A stretch of 30,368 nucleotides of DNA, from positions 1 through 30,368 of the forward strand of contig CAYVGI010000045.1 in assembly GCA_964451095.1 (NCBI GenBank), read 5' to 3'. The translations under genes and the position numbers were made by a program. Source of the DNA: DAOTTY01 sp964451095. Lineage in GTDB: Bacteria > Chloroflexota > Anaerolineae > Aggregatilineales > Phototrophicaceae. Positions 15,324-21,822 of this stretch are shown one piece after another. The notes beneath the pieces were generated by a model. The model had not been told where the DNA came from. It ran no database searches and saw only the letters and a program-made list of their open reading frames with translations. Each line of letters begins with the position of its first letter. Within the stretch, counting starts at the first letter, position 1.

Positions 15324-16037
15324 ATGAAAATACTGACCGCACTCATTTTGCTGCTTGCTCTGGTGATGCTGCTTGCCACCCCGTTCGCAGGTGCCCAGCA
15401 GCCGCCACCCGCCACCCCGGTGCCAGATGTGATCGTTATCCCGCCGCCATCTGACCCGGTAGACGACATCCTGAACAACCCGGCAGTGCTTACGCCGCGC
15501 CCCACAGCGACTTTCCCAAACATCCCACCGCCGGGCGAACTCCGCCCGGGCATCACGGCGATTGTGATTGACGAGCCGCTCAATGTGCGCGATATCCCCA
15601 GTGTGCAGGGCAGCGATGTGCTGCTGCAACTGAACCGGGGCGATGACGTGACCGTGCTCAGCCTAACGCCGGATCGGCAGTGGGCGCTGGTGGACACACG
15701 CGGACCGGACTTTATCACCGGGTGGGTGAACACGGACTTTATCCGGCAGCAGTCAGATTTTATGCCGTTCGAGGCGACCAGTGTGCCGGGCGAACCGGGC
15801 ACCGGGCTGATCTTGCGGGCGCAGGTGAATGTGAATGTGCGGGCAGCGCCGGTGCTGTTCTCGCCACGGGTTGGCATATTGGCAGCGGGCGTAGAGGCGG
15901 AAATCATCGGGCGCAAATCGACCTACGAGTGGTGGAAGATCCGCTTAAACGACGGCACCGTCGGGTGGGTGTCCTCGGTGTATGTGTACATCGCCAGCCA
16001 GGAGGCTTACCAGCTTGCACCTGTGCTGGTGGAGTGA
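15324..16037 (+). CDS. Exported protein with two bacterial SH3-like domains
   Basis: This 237-residue exported protein has a signal peptide (1-24, ending FAGAQ), a Pro-rich segment at about 26-75 and two SH3b-like domains. The first, about 78-140, shows EPLNVRDIPS, GDDVTVLSL and GWVNTDFI. The second, about 162-222, shows QVNVNVRAAP, GVEAEIIGR and VGWVSSVYV. SH3b modules bind cell-wall peptides or simply stabilise surface proteins. The ATG at 15324 follows GAAGGGA about ten bases upstream. It is divergent from the L,D-transpeptidase, itself carrying an SH3-like part, so both may act at the cell wall. No catalytic domain is present, so a wall-binding or adaptor role is inferred. Confidence 0.85.
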   Translation: MKILTALILLLALVMLLATPFAGAQQPPPATPVPDVIVIPPPSDPVDDILNNPAVLTPRPTATFPNIPPPGELRPGITAIVIDEPLNVRDIPSVQGSDVLLQLNRGDDVTVLSLTPDRQWALVDTRGPDFITGWVNTDFIRQQSDFMPFEATSVPGEPGTGLILRAQVNVNVRAAPVLFSPRVGILAAGVEAEIIGRKSTYEWWKIRLNDGTVGWVSSVYVYIASQEAYQLAPVLVE

Positions 16038-16079
16038 AAACCGGGGACATTGCATATCACATTTGTTCCAGCGTTGCCC

Positions 16080-16085
16080 TATACT
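16080..16085 (+). promoter_or_regulatory. Possible -10 element before the SLATT-TIR gene
   Basis: TATACT lies about 150 bases upstream of the ATG at 16238; the -35 region is poor. The leader also contains two small inverted repeats, GTTCC/GGAAC (16142-16154) and ACAAG/CTTGT (16153-16167). No ribosome-binding site is visible before the ATG. Confidence 0.3.
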
Positions 16086-16237
16086 TAACGATGTAGCGCA
16101 ATGTCCCGGTCAGGCACACCCAAAAATGCAAATCCAACTGAGTTCCAATGGAACAAGGTTAACTTGTGGGCAACAATAAAGCGTGGACGGACGCGCAACA
16201 GCACACACTCTCCTAGATAATCAATTGACGCAACCCT

Positions 16238-17863
16238 ATGCCGAACGACATCCTCAATAAGAAAAATTACCTCCAGCAGCGCTGGGCGACCGAGCAAAGA
16301 CGGTTCGAGAGGCAAGCACGCCTGAACCAGGTTTTGAACATCGTGGTCACGAGCGTGGCACTTTGCGCCGTGGTCGGCGCGTTAGTGTTTGGCACGTTGC
16401 TGCCCATGGTGCAAATGTCACTGTTCGGTGCGGCACTGGTGGCGATTACCATCAGCATGTTGTACGACTTCCGCGAGCGGGCAAAGCGCTACCGAGGTGT
16501 GGCAGATGCGCTGCGCCGGGAGCACGATATGTACAACGCGAGCGCAGGGGTTTATGCCAATGCAGACAAGGCATTTACGCGGTTTGTTAACCGCTGCGAG
16601 GCGATCATCCAAGCAAGCGGGGACAGCTACATGCCGCTGCTGGTGGACGACGCCGATGACGCGCCACAACCGTCGGTACGCACGTCATCCTCGTTGCCGG
16701 GTGCCGGGTCGCCATTTGGGGGGCGTGCTTCTGTGGGCAGCGGCTTGCGCGGCAGGGTAAGCAGCAGCCGCTTTGCTACCAGCAAGGCAGACGATGACGA
16801 CGACGACGACGATGATGACCAAGATGAAAACGACGAACCCCGCAGCCGCTTCAGCGGCAGTTCATTTTCGGGGCGTTCGTCGGGCAGTCCGTTTGGTGGG
16901 CGCAGCAGCAGCCCGTTCGGGAACCGCCCCGCCAACAGCCCGTTCGGCAGCGGGGCACGCTACAGTGGTGGGCGTCCCATTGGCAGCAGCGGCGGGATGC
17001 GCCGCGAGGGCAACGACGACCCAGCACTTGCCGGTATCCAAACGGGCAACGGCAACACGGGTGTGCGCTTCTCTGCCTATTATCCCAAGGAGCTAAGCCC
17101 ACAGGAGTGGCACCCGCTGAAGGCGTATGCGTTCATGGGCTATGCGCTGAATGCAGTCGTCGCAGATGCTTACGGCGATGCTGCGGACAAACAACCGGAA
17201 ATCCTGTACGACCGCAACAAACAAGGGCGCTATCGCATCCCGGAAGGGGCGCAAGTCACCGTAACGCCCCGCATGAAGGGTTTCCAGTTTAATCCCCAAA
17301 CCGTGAGCATCGGGTTTTACCGCACCTGGCACCGCTTTGACTTTGAAATCCGTGCGGTAGATGCCAAGCTTGACGAAGCGACCAACGGCTACCTGACCTT
17401 CACCGTGGATGGGCTGGTCGTGGCGGACGTGCCGCTGTCGGTTTATGTGGGGCGGGCGCAGGACACGAACCGCAAAGACCTCATCCGCCATGTGACTCGC
17501 AAGCCATACCGGGGTGTATACGCCAGCTTCGCTGATGAAGACATTCGCCTGGCACAGCGCTTACAGCGCATTTACGACGCGCTGGGTATGTACACGCTGC
17601 GCGACCTGATGCAGCAGCGCAGCGAAACAGGCTGGGACGAGGGGGCGCTGCGCCAGATTGAGGACGCCGAGGTGTTCCAACTGTTCTGGAGCAGTGCAGC
17701 GGCGAACTCCGCTACGGTAGAGCAAGAACTACAGCACGCGCTGGCGCACGCCAACGCAGCGGACGATGCGGTGCGTGTGGTCTACTGGGAGCACCCCCCT
17801 GCGCCGCTGCCAGCGGTGCTAAGCCACCTGAGCGCGGAGTACGTGCCAGACATCGCGGACTAG
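16238..17863 (+). CDS. SLATT (two-TM) - low-complexity linker - AYYPKE domain - TIR domain fusion protein
   Basis: This 541-residue protein looks like a membrane-tethered immune-type effector. Residues 5-127 match the SLATT/DUF4231 pattern: a charged helix (NYLQQRWATEQRRFERQA), two membrane segments at about 33-53 and 56-75, then RAKRYRGVADALRREHDMY and a helix ending CEAII. Residues 140-270 are low complexity, with ten Asp in a row (185-194) and repeated SPFG motifs. Residues 274-405 form a beta-rich domain (SAYYPKELSPQEWHPL, FNPQTVSIGFYRTWHRFDFEI), a type I recall in front of TIR domains. Residues 423-541 read as TIR: GVYASFADED, a BB-loop-like segment near 455-468, EVFQLFWSS and SATVEQEL, where Glu497 aligns with the NADase glutamate. 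The aromatic residue usual before it is replaced by Thr-Val. No cyclase or sensor gene is adjacent. Domain calls are from motif memory, not a search. Confidence 0.82.
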   Translation: MPNDILNKKNYLQQRWATEQRRFERQARLNQVLNIVVTSVALCAVVGALVFGTLLPMVQMSLFGAALVAITISMLYDFRERAKRYRGVADALRREHDMYNASAGVYANADKAFTRFVNRCEAIIQASGDSYMPLLVDDADDAPQPSVRTSSSLPGAGSPFGGRASVGSGLRGRVSSSRFATSKADDDDDDDDDDQDENDEPRSRFSGSSFSGRSSGSPFGGRSSSPFGNRPANSPFGSGARYSGGRPIGSSGGMRREGNDDPALAGIQTGNGNTGVRFSAYYPKELSPQEWHPLKAYAFMGYALNAVVADAYGDAADKQPEILYDRNKQGRYRIPEGAQVTVTPRMKGFQFNPQTVSIGFYRTWHRFDFEIRAVDAKLDEATNGYLTFTVDGLVVADVPLSVYVGRAQDTNRKDLIRHVTRKPYRGVYASFADEDIRLAQRLQRIYDALGMYTLRDLMQQRSETGWDEGALRQIEDAEVFQLFWSSAAANSATVEQELQHALAHANAADDAVRVVYWEHPPAPLPAVLSHLSAEYVPDIAD

Positions 17864-17866
17864 TTG

Positions 17867-18514
17867 TTATTCGGGTTCCATGCCCCGGTGCAACAGCTTG
17901 ATATTTTCCTCTACCGCCCGGTCAATGCGCTCCCGCGAGATGTAGGGCATTCGTATGCCCAGCGCGACGATACCATGCACACTTGCCCAAATGACGTCGC
18001 TAATCGCCTCGGGTTCGCCGGGGGCGATTGCCCCAGCCGCGAGTGCCCGCTCTACAGTGTGCTGCAAGATGTAGAACGTATTGAGCCAACTGTGCCCGGT
18101 TTCTACAGAGTCTCTCAGCATAAAGTCGGGTCGCTCGATAAACATCAGGCGATAGTGAACCGGGTTCTCCAGCCCAAAATCGACATAAGCGCGGTACATT
18201 GCCTCCAGTTGCAGGCGCGGGTCGGGGGTGCTGTCTACCGCCGCTTGCAGGCGTGCGCCAAAGTCCCCAAATCCCTCATCGGCGATGGTAAACAACAGGT
18301 CATCTTTATCGTCAAAGTACAGGTAAATGGTGCCCGGAGAGTAGCCGATTTGCTCCGCGACCTGGCGCAGGGAAAAGTTATCGTAGCCGTGCTGCAAGAA
18401 CAATTCGCTGGCGGCACCAACGATTGCCTGGCGCGTTTCCGCCTTTTGCTGCTCCCGGCGCTTACGCGATGCCGCTTTGATGCGCTCCGACTGGGATTGT
18501 TGGGACTTGCTCAT
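17867..18514 (-). CDS. TetR/AcrR family transcriptional regulator
   Basis: This 215-residue repressor-type protein has a basic N-terminal tail (RIKAASRKRREQQ), then the TetR DNA-binding domain at about 25-72 with the helix-turn-helix SLRQVAEQIGYSPGTIYLYF (48-67) and the following DDKDDLL. The C-terminal ligand domain contains a VIWASVHGIVALG segment, typical of the WHG/TetR_C_33 group. A perfect inverted repeat at 18528-18552 sits 14-38 bases upstream of the ATG, which points to autoregulation. No clear ribosome-binding site is visible, so the leader may be short. The stop lies three bases from the stop of the convergent SLATT-TIR gene. Upstream on the same strand is an FMN split-barrel gene. 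The ligand and other targets are unknown. Confidence 0.92.
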   Translation of the reverse strand: MSKSQQSQSERIKAASRKRREQQKAETRQAIVGAASELFLQHGYDNFSLRQVAEQIGYSPGTIYLYFDDKDDLLFTIADEGFGDFGARLQAAVDSTPDPRLQLEAMYRAYVDFGLENPVHYRLMFIERPDFMLRDSVETGHSWLNTFYILQHTVERALAAGAIAPGEPEAISDVIWASVHGIVALGIRMPYISRERIDRAVEENIKLLHRGMEPE

Positions 18515-18527
18515 AGCTCAGTTTGTC

Positions 18528-18552
18528 TTTCAGTGAACACCGTTCACTGAAA
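18528..18552. promoter_or_regulatory. Inverted-repeat operator, probably for the adjacent TetR protein
   Basis: TTTCAGTGAAC (18528-18538) and GTTCACTGAAA (18542-18552) form a perfect 11-base inverted repeat around a three-base centre. The core GTGAACACCGTTCAC resembles operators of many TetR proteins. It lies directly upstream of the tetR-type gene and 17 bases after the stop of the FMN split-barrel gene. Confidence 0.75.
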
Positions 18553-18569
18553 CTGTAATGGTTCTGGGG

Positions 18570-19160
18570 CTACTCGTCAAGCACCTGCCTGGAAGCGAGC
18601 ATGGGGGCTTCCGGGTACCAGTAGGCACCGGGGAAATCTGCCGGGACTTCTTTCCGCTTGCCGCTCCAGCTTTCAATTGCGATCTGCATCACAGTCGTTC
18701 GCTTCAGTTCCTCCGGCACGGGCGGGCGATAGTCTTCGTTTGGCGTGAGGTGCGGCGCGTACTTATCCAGCATTGCTTGCAACACCCGTGTGCAATGCGC
18801 CTCGTCCTCAATGACCTGCGCTTGCCCGAACACGGTCACACCCGCGTACTCCACACTGAACTCAAGCGCTTCCGGCGCGGGCAGCAAGCGTCCCATTTCC
18901 ATCACAGAAAAACAAACGCGGGTGCGCGCTTCTACGTTAGCGCGGGTGCGCCCGGTGCCCGCCGTGTGGATGTAAATTGCGCTGTCTGCCTCGTCGTAGA
19001 GGAACAGGTTGGTGTTTACGAACGGCTGATCGCCGTGCGCCGTAGCCAGTGTGCCGACGGCAGCGGTGTGCAGCATTTGCCTAATCCATCCGTCGTCGTC
19101 AACGGCGCGGTCACTGCGGCGGACATCGGTCAGGGGTTTGTTCAGGTGGTCTTTGCTCAT
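18570..19160 (-). CDS. Pyridoxamine 5'-phosphate oxidase-related FMN split-barrel protein
   Basis: This 196-residue cytosolic protein belongs to the PNPOx-like split-barrel group (Pyridox_ox_2/NimA-like). Family traits are the N-terminal DDDGWIRQMLHTAAVGTLAT helix-strand start, PFVNTNLFLYDEADSAIYIH, the GRTRANVEARTRVCFSV core strand, and SVEYAGVTVFGQAQVIED in the second barrel half. The late VMQIAIESWSGKRKE also matches this group. Such proteins bind FMN or another flavin and act as small-molecule reductases or oxidases; the substrate is unknown. GGAAAG lies about eight bases before the ATG at 19160. It sits just upstream of the TetR gene on the same strand, with the TetR operator between them, so the two may be read together or controlled by the same ligand. 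Confidence 0.85.
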   Translation of the reverse strand: MSKDHLNKPLTDVRRSDRAVDDDGWIRQMLHTAAVGTLATAHGDQPFVNTNLFLYDEADSAIYIHTAGTGRTRANVEARTRVCFSVMEMGRLLPAPEALEFSVEYAGVTVFGQAQVIEDEAHCTRVLQAMLDKYAPHLTPNEDYRPPVPEELKRTTVMQIAIESWSGKRKEVPADFPGAYWYPEAPMLASRQVLDE

Positions 19161-19259
19161 GGCATGTCTTTCCGGGGTTGTGATCGTGAATGCACACAGC
19201 CTAGCTCAGCAGATCATTCCACTCTATGACCATCACATGCCATTGCTGCGGCAAATCCG

Positions 19260-19285
19260 GTGGGGTGGCGCGGATGCCACCCCAC
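19260..19285 (-). terminator. Terminator-like hairpin after the cyclase-family gene
   Basis: GTGGGGTGGC (19260-19269) pairs perfectly with GCCACCCCAC (19276-19285) over a six-base loop, about 14 bases past the stop of the cyclase-family gene. The T-tract is weak (ATTTG). It separates that gene from the downstream FMN split-barrel gene. Confidence 0.6.
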
Positions 19286-19298
19286 GACAGGCTAGGCT

Positions 19299-20159
19299 CT
19301 AGGTGAACGCGAGTGCACGCAGCGGACCGCCCGAGCCGTTCTCGTACTTCGGAATACCGAACACAACGGTTGCAATTGTGTCCTGGATGGAGGCGAGGTT
19401 GTTCAGGTTCTCTACGCCGATGAGACCCGCACCCAGGATGGTATAGTGCACGTCAAACGTCGCAGATGGACCGTGATCCTGGCTTGCGGTATCGACGCCG
19501 ATGCCTTTAATGTCCCGCTCGTTGACCAGGAACTCTGCAGCGGCGTTGCTAAAGCCGGGGAAGTGAAGCACACCCTCGTCGTCCGTGCCCATAAACGCAT
19601 CTGCACCTTGTTCCAGATATTTCTCCGCCCAGCCGGAGTACATGCACACGAAAGCGCCTTCGGGCATAGCGCCGTTAGCCTCTTCCCACGCTTCAATGTC
19701 CGCGACCTCCAGCATCGTGTCGGGGTTTTCTGCTGCTCTGTCCGCAATGTTGATGACCACAGCCGGACCGACGAGCGCGGACGGATCAAGATCGGTGACG
19801 AGTGCACCATCGCCAATGAAGTGAGCGGGTGCATCCATGTGTGTGCTGGTGTGCTCGCCAAACGTCCACTCCTGCGAGTAGAAGCCGTTTTCCTCAACCG
19901 TCACCAGCGGCGAGGTCGTGGCACGGTCAAAACCGGGGAACACGGGGAAGTCTGGGCTGAGCATGTGGCTCAAGTCCACCACGTCGCCGCCCATATCCTG
20001 GGCGCGGGGTGCTGCTTTTGCCATGCGTGGGGCGTTACCCGCTGCCATTGCCGCCGCCAGGATGCCACCTGCCTTCAAAAAGCCGCGTCGGCTGACCTTG
20101 GGCAGCCCCTCACGCGCAATCCGCTGCCGCACAACTCGAGAAACCTTTGGGGAACACAT
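19299..20159 (-). CDS. Tat-exported cyclase family protein (kynurenine formamidase-like hydrolase)
   Basis: This 286-residue protein carries a twin-arginine signal, SRRGFLK at residues 23-29, followed by a hydrophobic stretch and an Ala-rich cleavage region near 50, so it should be exported folded with its metal. The mature part is a cyclase/arylformamidase-type metal hydrolase: VVDLSHMLSPDFPVFPG opens the domain, and the metal motif H-T-S-T-H-M-D-A-P-A-H lies at 103-113. GIGVDTASQDHG and the FDVHYTILGAGLIGVENL end are also typical. The ATG at 20159 is chosen because AGGAG precedes it by about nine bases; a TTG at 20177 is weaker. Family members hydrolyse N-formylkynurenine, isatin or cyclic esters. 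The substrate here is not decidable. Confidence 0.9.
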   Translation of the reverse strand: MCSPKVSRVVRQRIAREGLPKVSRRGFLKAGGILAAAMAAGNAPRMAKAAPRAQDMGGDVVDLSHMLSPDFPVFPGFDRATTSPLVTVEENGFYSQEWTFGEHTSTHMDAPAHFIGDGALVTDLDPSALVGPAVVINIADRAAENPDTMLEVADIEAWEEANGAMPEGAFVCMYSGWAEKYLEQGADAFMGTDDEGVLHFPGFSNAAAEFLVNERDIKGIGVDTASQDHGPSATFDVHYTILGAGLIGVENLNNLASIQDTIATVVFGIPKYENGSGGPLRALAFT

Positions 20160-20215
20160 TGTGTCACTCTCCTGCAAATTGTTAAACGTACTGGTGGGGA
20201 TGTTAAGCTGGCGTT

Positions 20216-20221
20216 ATTATA
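20216..20221 (-). promoter_or_regulatory. -10 element for the cyclase-family gene
   Basis: A perfect TATAAT on the minus strand lies about 57 bases upstream of the ATG at 20159. The -35 region is a poor match, so strength or activator dependence is unclear. Confidence 0.45.
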
Positions 20222-20363
20222 GGCAGCATTACGAAAAATCGCTCTTAAATGGGACTGAGTATCTTTTACGGGTATTTACGGACAAACCACGAACAAACGA
20301 TCTTATCGCCAGACTATAACGGTGGTTTACGAATTTTTGTTGTAAACTTAAGAACGTAACAAA

Positions 20364-20387
20364 TTGCTAACCTTTCAACGTTAGCAA
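20364..20387. repeat. Inverted repeat in the aminotransferase upstream region
   Basis: TTGCTAAC (20364-20371) and GTTAGCAA (20380-20387) form a perfect eight-base inverted repeat with an eight-base centre. A second small repeat, ACACAA/TTGTGT, follows at once at 20387-20400. They could be operators or RNA stems. Confidence 0.5.
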
Positions 20388-20404
20388 CACAAACTTGTGT
20401 GAAC

Positions 20405-20472
20405 CCCTGGTACACCTGACGACACTCTCCCCCTCTGCTCCCAATTTTTTTCGTCTGATGGTCGTACCAGGG
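20405..20472 (+). repeat. Long-range stem in the aminotransferase upstream region
   Basis: CCCTGGTAC (20405-20413) is perfectly complementary to GTACCAGGG (20464-20472), and the pairing continues outward through a single bulge. About 50 bases, including seven T residues, lie inside. In an RNA this would close a multi-part structure about 190 bases before the aminotransferase start. Confidence 0.45.
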
Positions 20473-20658
20473 TTTCCTTATTACCAGCAACACCCCTGTT
20501 CCCACCCCAACATTCATACACGGCTCACCAAAATCACCATGCAGACTGTCCCTATTCGCGGTAGGTTCCATACGGCAGAATAATGCGCGTTGTATGGCAT
20601 CAAGCGCATTTATCTTCATTTAGCCGCTCGTAAGCAAGTAAGGAGCAGGAACCCAGCT

Positions 20659-21744
20659 ATGGAAAACAAGCACAAACGTCTTGTGCTTCCCGGACCGGTC
20701 GAGGTTCGCAAAGAAGTTCTAGACGCACAATCTCAGTGGATGATCGGTCATCGCTCCGGGGAGTTTGCGACCCTGTTTGCAGACCTGCAAGACAAGCTCA
20801 AGCAAGTGTTTTTCACAGAAAATCGTGTCTACATCAGCGGGTCATCTGGCACGGGGCTGTGGGAGGGCGCATCACGCAACGCCATTCGCGATGACAAAAA
20901 GGCACTGCACCTTGTTGGCGGCGCATTCAGCGAGCGCTGGGCGAAGATCAGTGAGGCGAACGGCAAGCAGATCGACGTGATTGAGGTGGAGTGGGGGCAA
21001 AACCACACGCCTGAGATGGTTGCGGATGCACTTGCCAAGTCCGATTATGACGCGGTGTGTGTGGTGCACAACGAAACGAGCACGGGCATTACCAACCCCA
21101 TCGAGGCAATTGGCAAGGTCATTCACGAGAAAGCACCGGATACACTGTTCATGGTCGATAGCGTGTCCGGGTTGCTCGGCGCGGAAATCCGTGCAGACGC
21201 TTGGCACATCGACCTGCTGCTCACATCCGGACAGAAGGCGTTTGCGCTGCCGCCGGGCATCGCGTTTGCCTCGGTGAGTGACCGCGTGCTGGAACGCGCC
21301 AAGCAAATCGAAAACCGTGGCTACTACTTCGATTTTCTCTCCTGGGAAAAGTACATGGAGAAGAACAACACCGCATCCACCCCGCCCATCTCCCTGATGT
21401 ACGCCGCCCAGAAGCAACTTGAAGACGTGCTGACGGAAACCATGGATAACCGCTGGCAGCGCCACCTGCAAATGCGCTCCCTGGCACATGAGTGGGTGCA
21501 AGAGCGCGGCTTTGGCTTTTTCGCTGCGGAAGGCTACCGCTCCCCGACGATTACGTGTGTGGACAACACCCGCGAAGTCGACGTCAACGAAATGTCAAAG
21601 TTTATGGGAGAGCGCGACTTTGCCATCGACGAAGGCTACGGCAAGATCAAAGGCAAGACGTTCCGCATCGCGCACATGGGGGACATGCAGGTGACCATGC
21701 TGGAAGAGTATCTTTCTGGTCTGGACGAATTCCTCGGCGTGTAA
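20659..21744 (+). CDS. Class V PLP aminotransferase, likely phosphoserine or serine-glyoxylate/alanine-glyoxylate type
   Basis: This 361-residue cytosolic aminotransferase has the family's usual opening RLVLPGPVEVRKEVL, the cofactor-contact stretch GSSGTGLWEGA (residues 61-71), NETSTG near 138-143, Asp167 in MVDSVSGL for the pyridine nitrogen, and the PLP lysine Lys193 in LLLTSGQKAFALPPG. The group includes serine-glyoxylate and alanine-glyoxylate aminotransferases and the alternative phosphoserine aminotransferases. Because a phosphoglycerate dehydrogenase-like gene follows 78 bases downstream, I infer it makes phosphoserine from phosphohydroxypyruvate. The ATG at 20659 has AGGA at 20647-20650 eight bases upstream; the open frame extends to 20590 but without support. 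Its upstream region is long and structured. Confidence 0.9.
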   Translation: MENKHKRLVLPGPVEVRKEVLDAQSQWMIGHRSGEFATLFADLQDKLKQVFFTENRVYISGSSGTGLWEGASRNAIRDDKKALHLVGGAFSERWAKISEANGKQIDVIEVEWGQNHTPEMVADALAKSDYDAVCVVHNETSTGITNPIEAIGKVIHEKAPDTLFMVDSVSGLLGAEIRADAWHIDLLLTSGQKAFALPPGIAFASVSDRVLERAKQIENRGYYFDFLSWEKYMEKNNTASTPPISLMYAAQKQLEDVLTETMDNRWQRHLQMRSLAHEWVQERGFGFFAAEGYRSPTITCVDNTREVDVNEMSKFMGERDFAIDEGYGKIKGKTFRIAHMGDMQVTMLEEYLSGLDEFLGV

Positions 21745-21756
21745 CCCACTTTTCTT

Positions 21757-21777
21757 GGGCGACCGCACAAGTCGCCC
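21757..21777 (+). other. Hairpin between the two serine-pathway genes
   Basis: GGGCGAC (21757-21763) and GTCGCCC (21771-21777) form a perfect seven-base-pair stem with a seven-base loop, 12 bases after the aminotransferase stop. No T-tract follows. It may be a partial terminator or an RNA-processing site that lets the two genes be expressed at different levels. Confidence 0.45.
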
Positions 21778-21822
21778 CTATCTGCTGAGATCATCCCTTA
21801 TTTACAGGAGAACGCATCTACC

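Larger units (their letters stand above)
20160..20658. other. 499-base intergenic region rich in inverted repeats
   Basis: This divergent gap lies between the cyclase-family gene (minus) and the aminotransferase gene (plus). It is more AT-rich than its neighbours in its first half. It contains a TATAAT for the minus strand, three inverted repeats listed separately (20364-20387, 20387-20400, 20405-20472), a run of seven T near 20445-20451, and the ribosome-binding site AGGA at 20647-20650. No convincing protein-coding frame is present. T-box signatures were not found. Confidence 0.6.

Noticed and set aside
16238..18514. Defence island around the SLATT-TIR gene
   Set aside because: The neighbours are an SH3-like protein and a TetR regulator; no nuclease, helicase, cyclase or mobile element marks an island here.
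20178..20658. T-box or other known amino-acid riboswitch before the serine-pathway operon
   Set aside because: I looked for the conserved T-box antiterminator core and an intrinsic terminator before the start and found neither.
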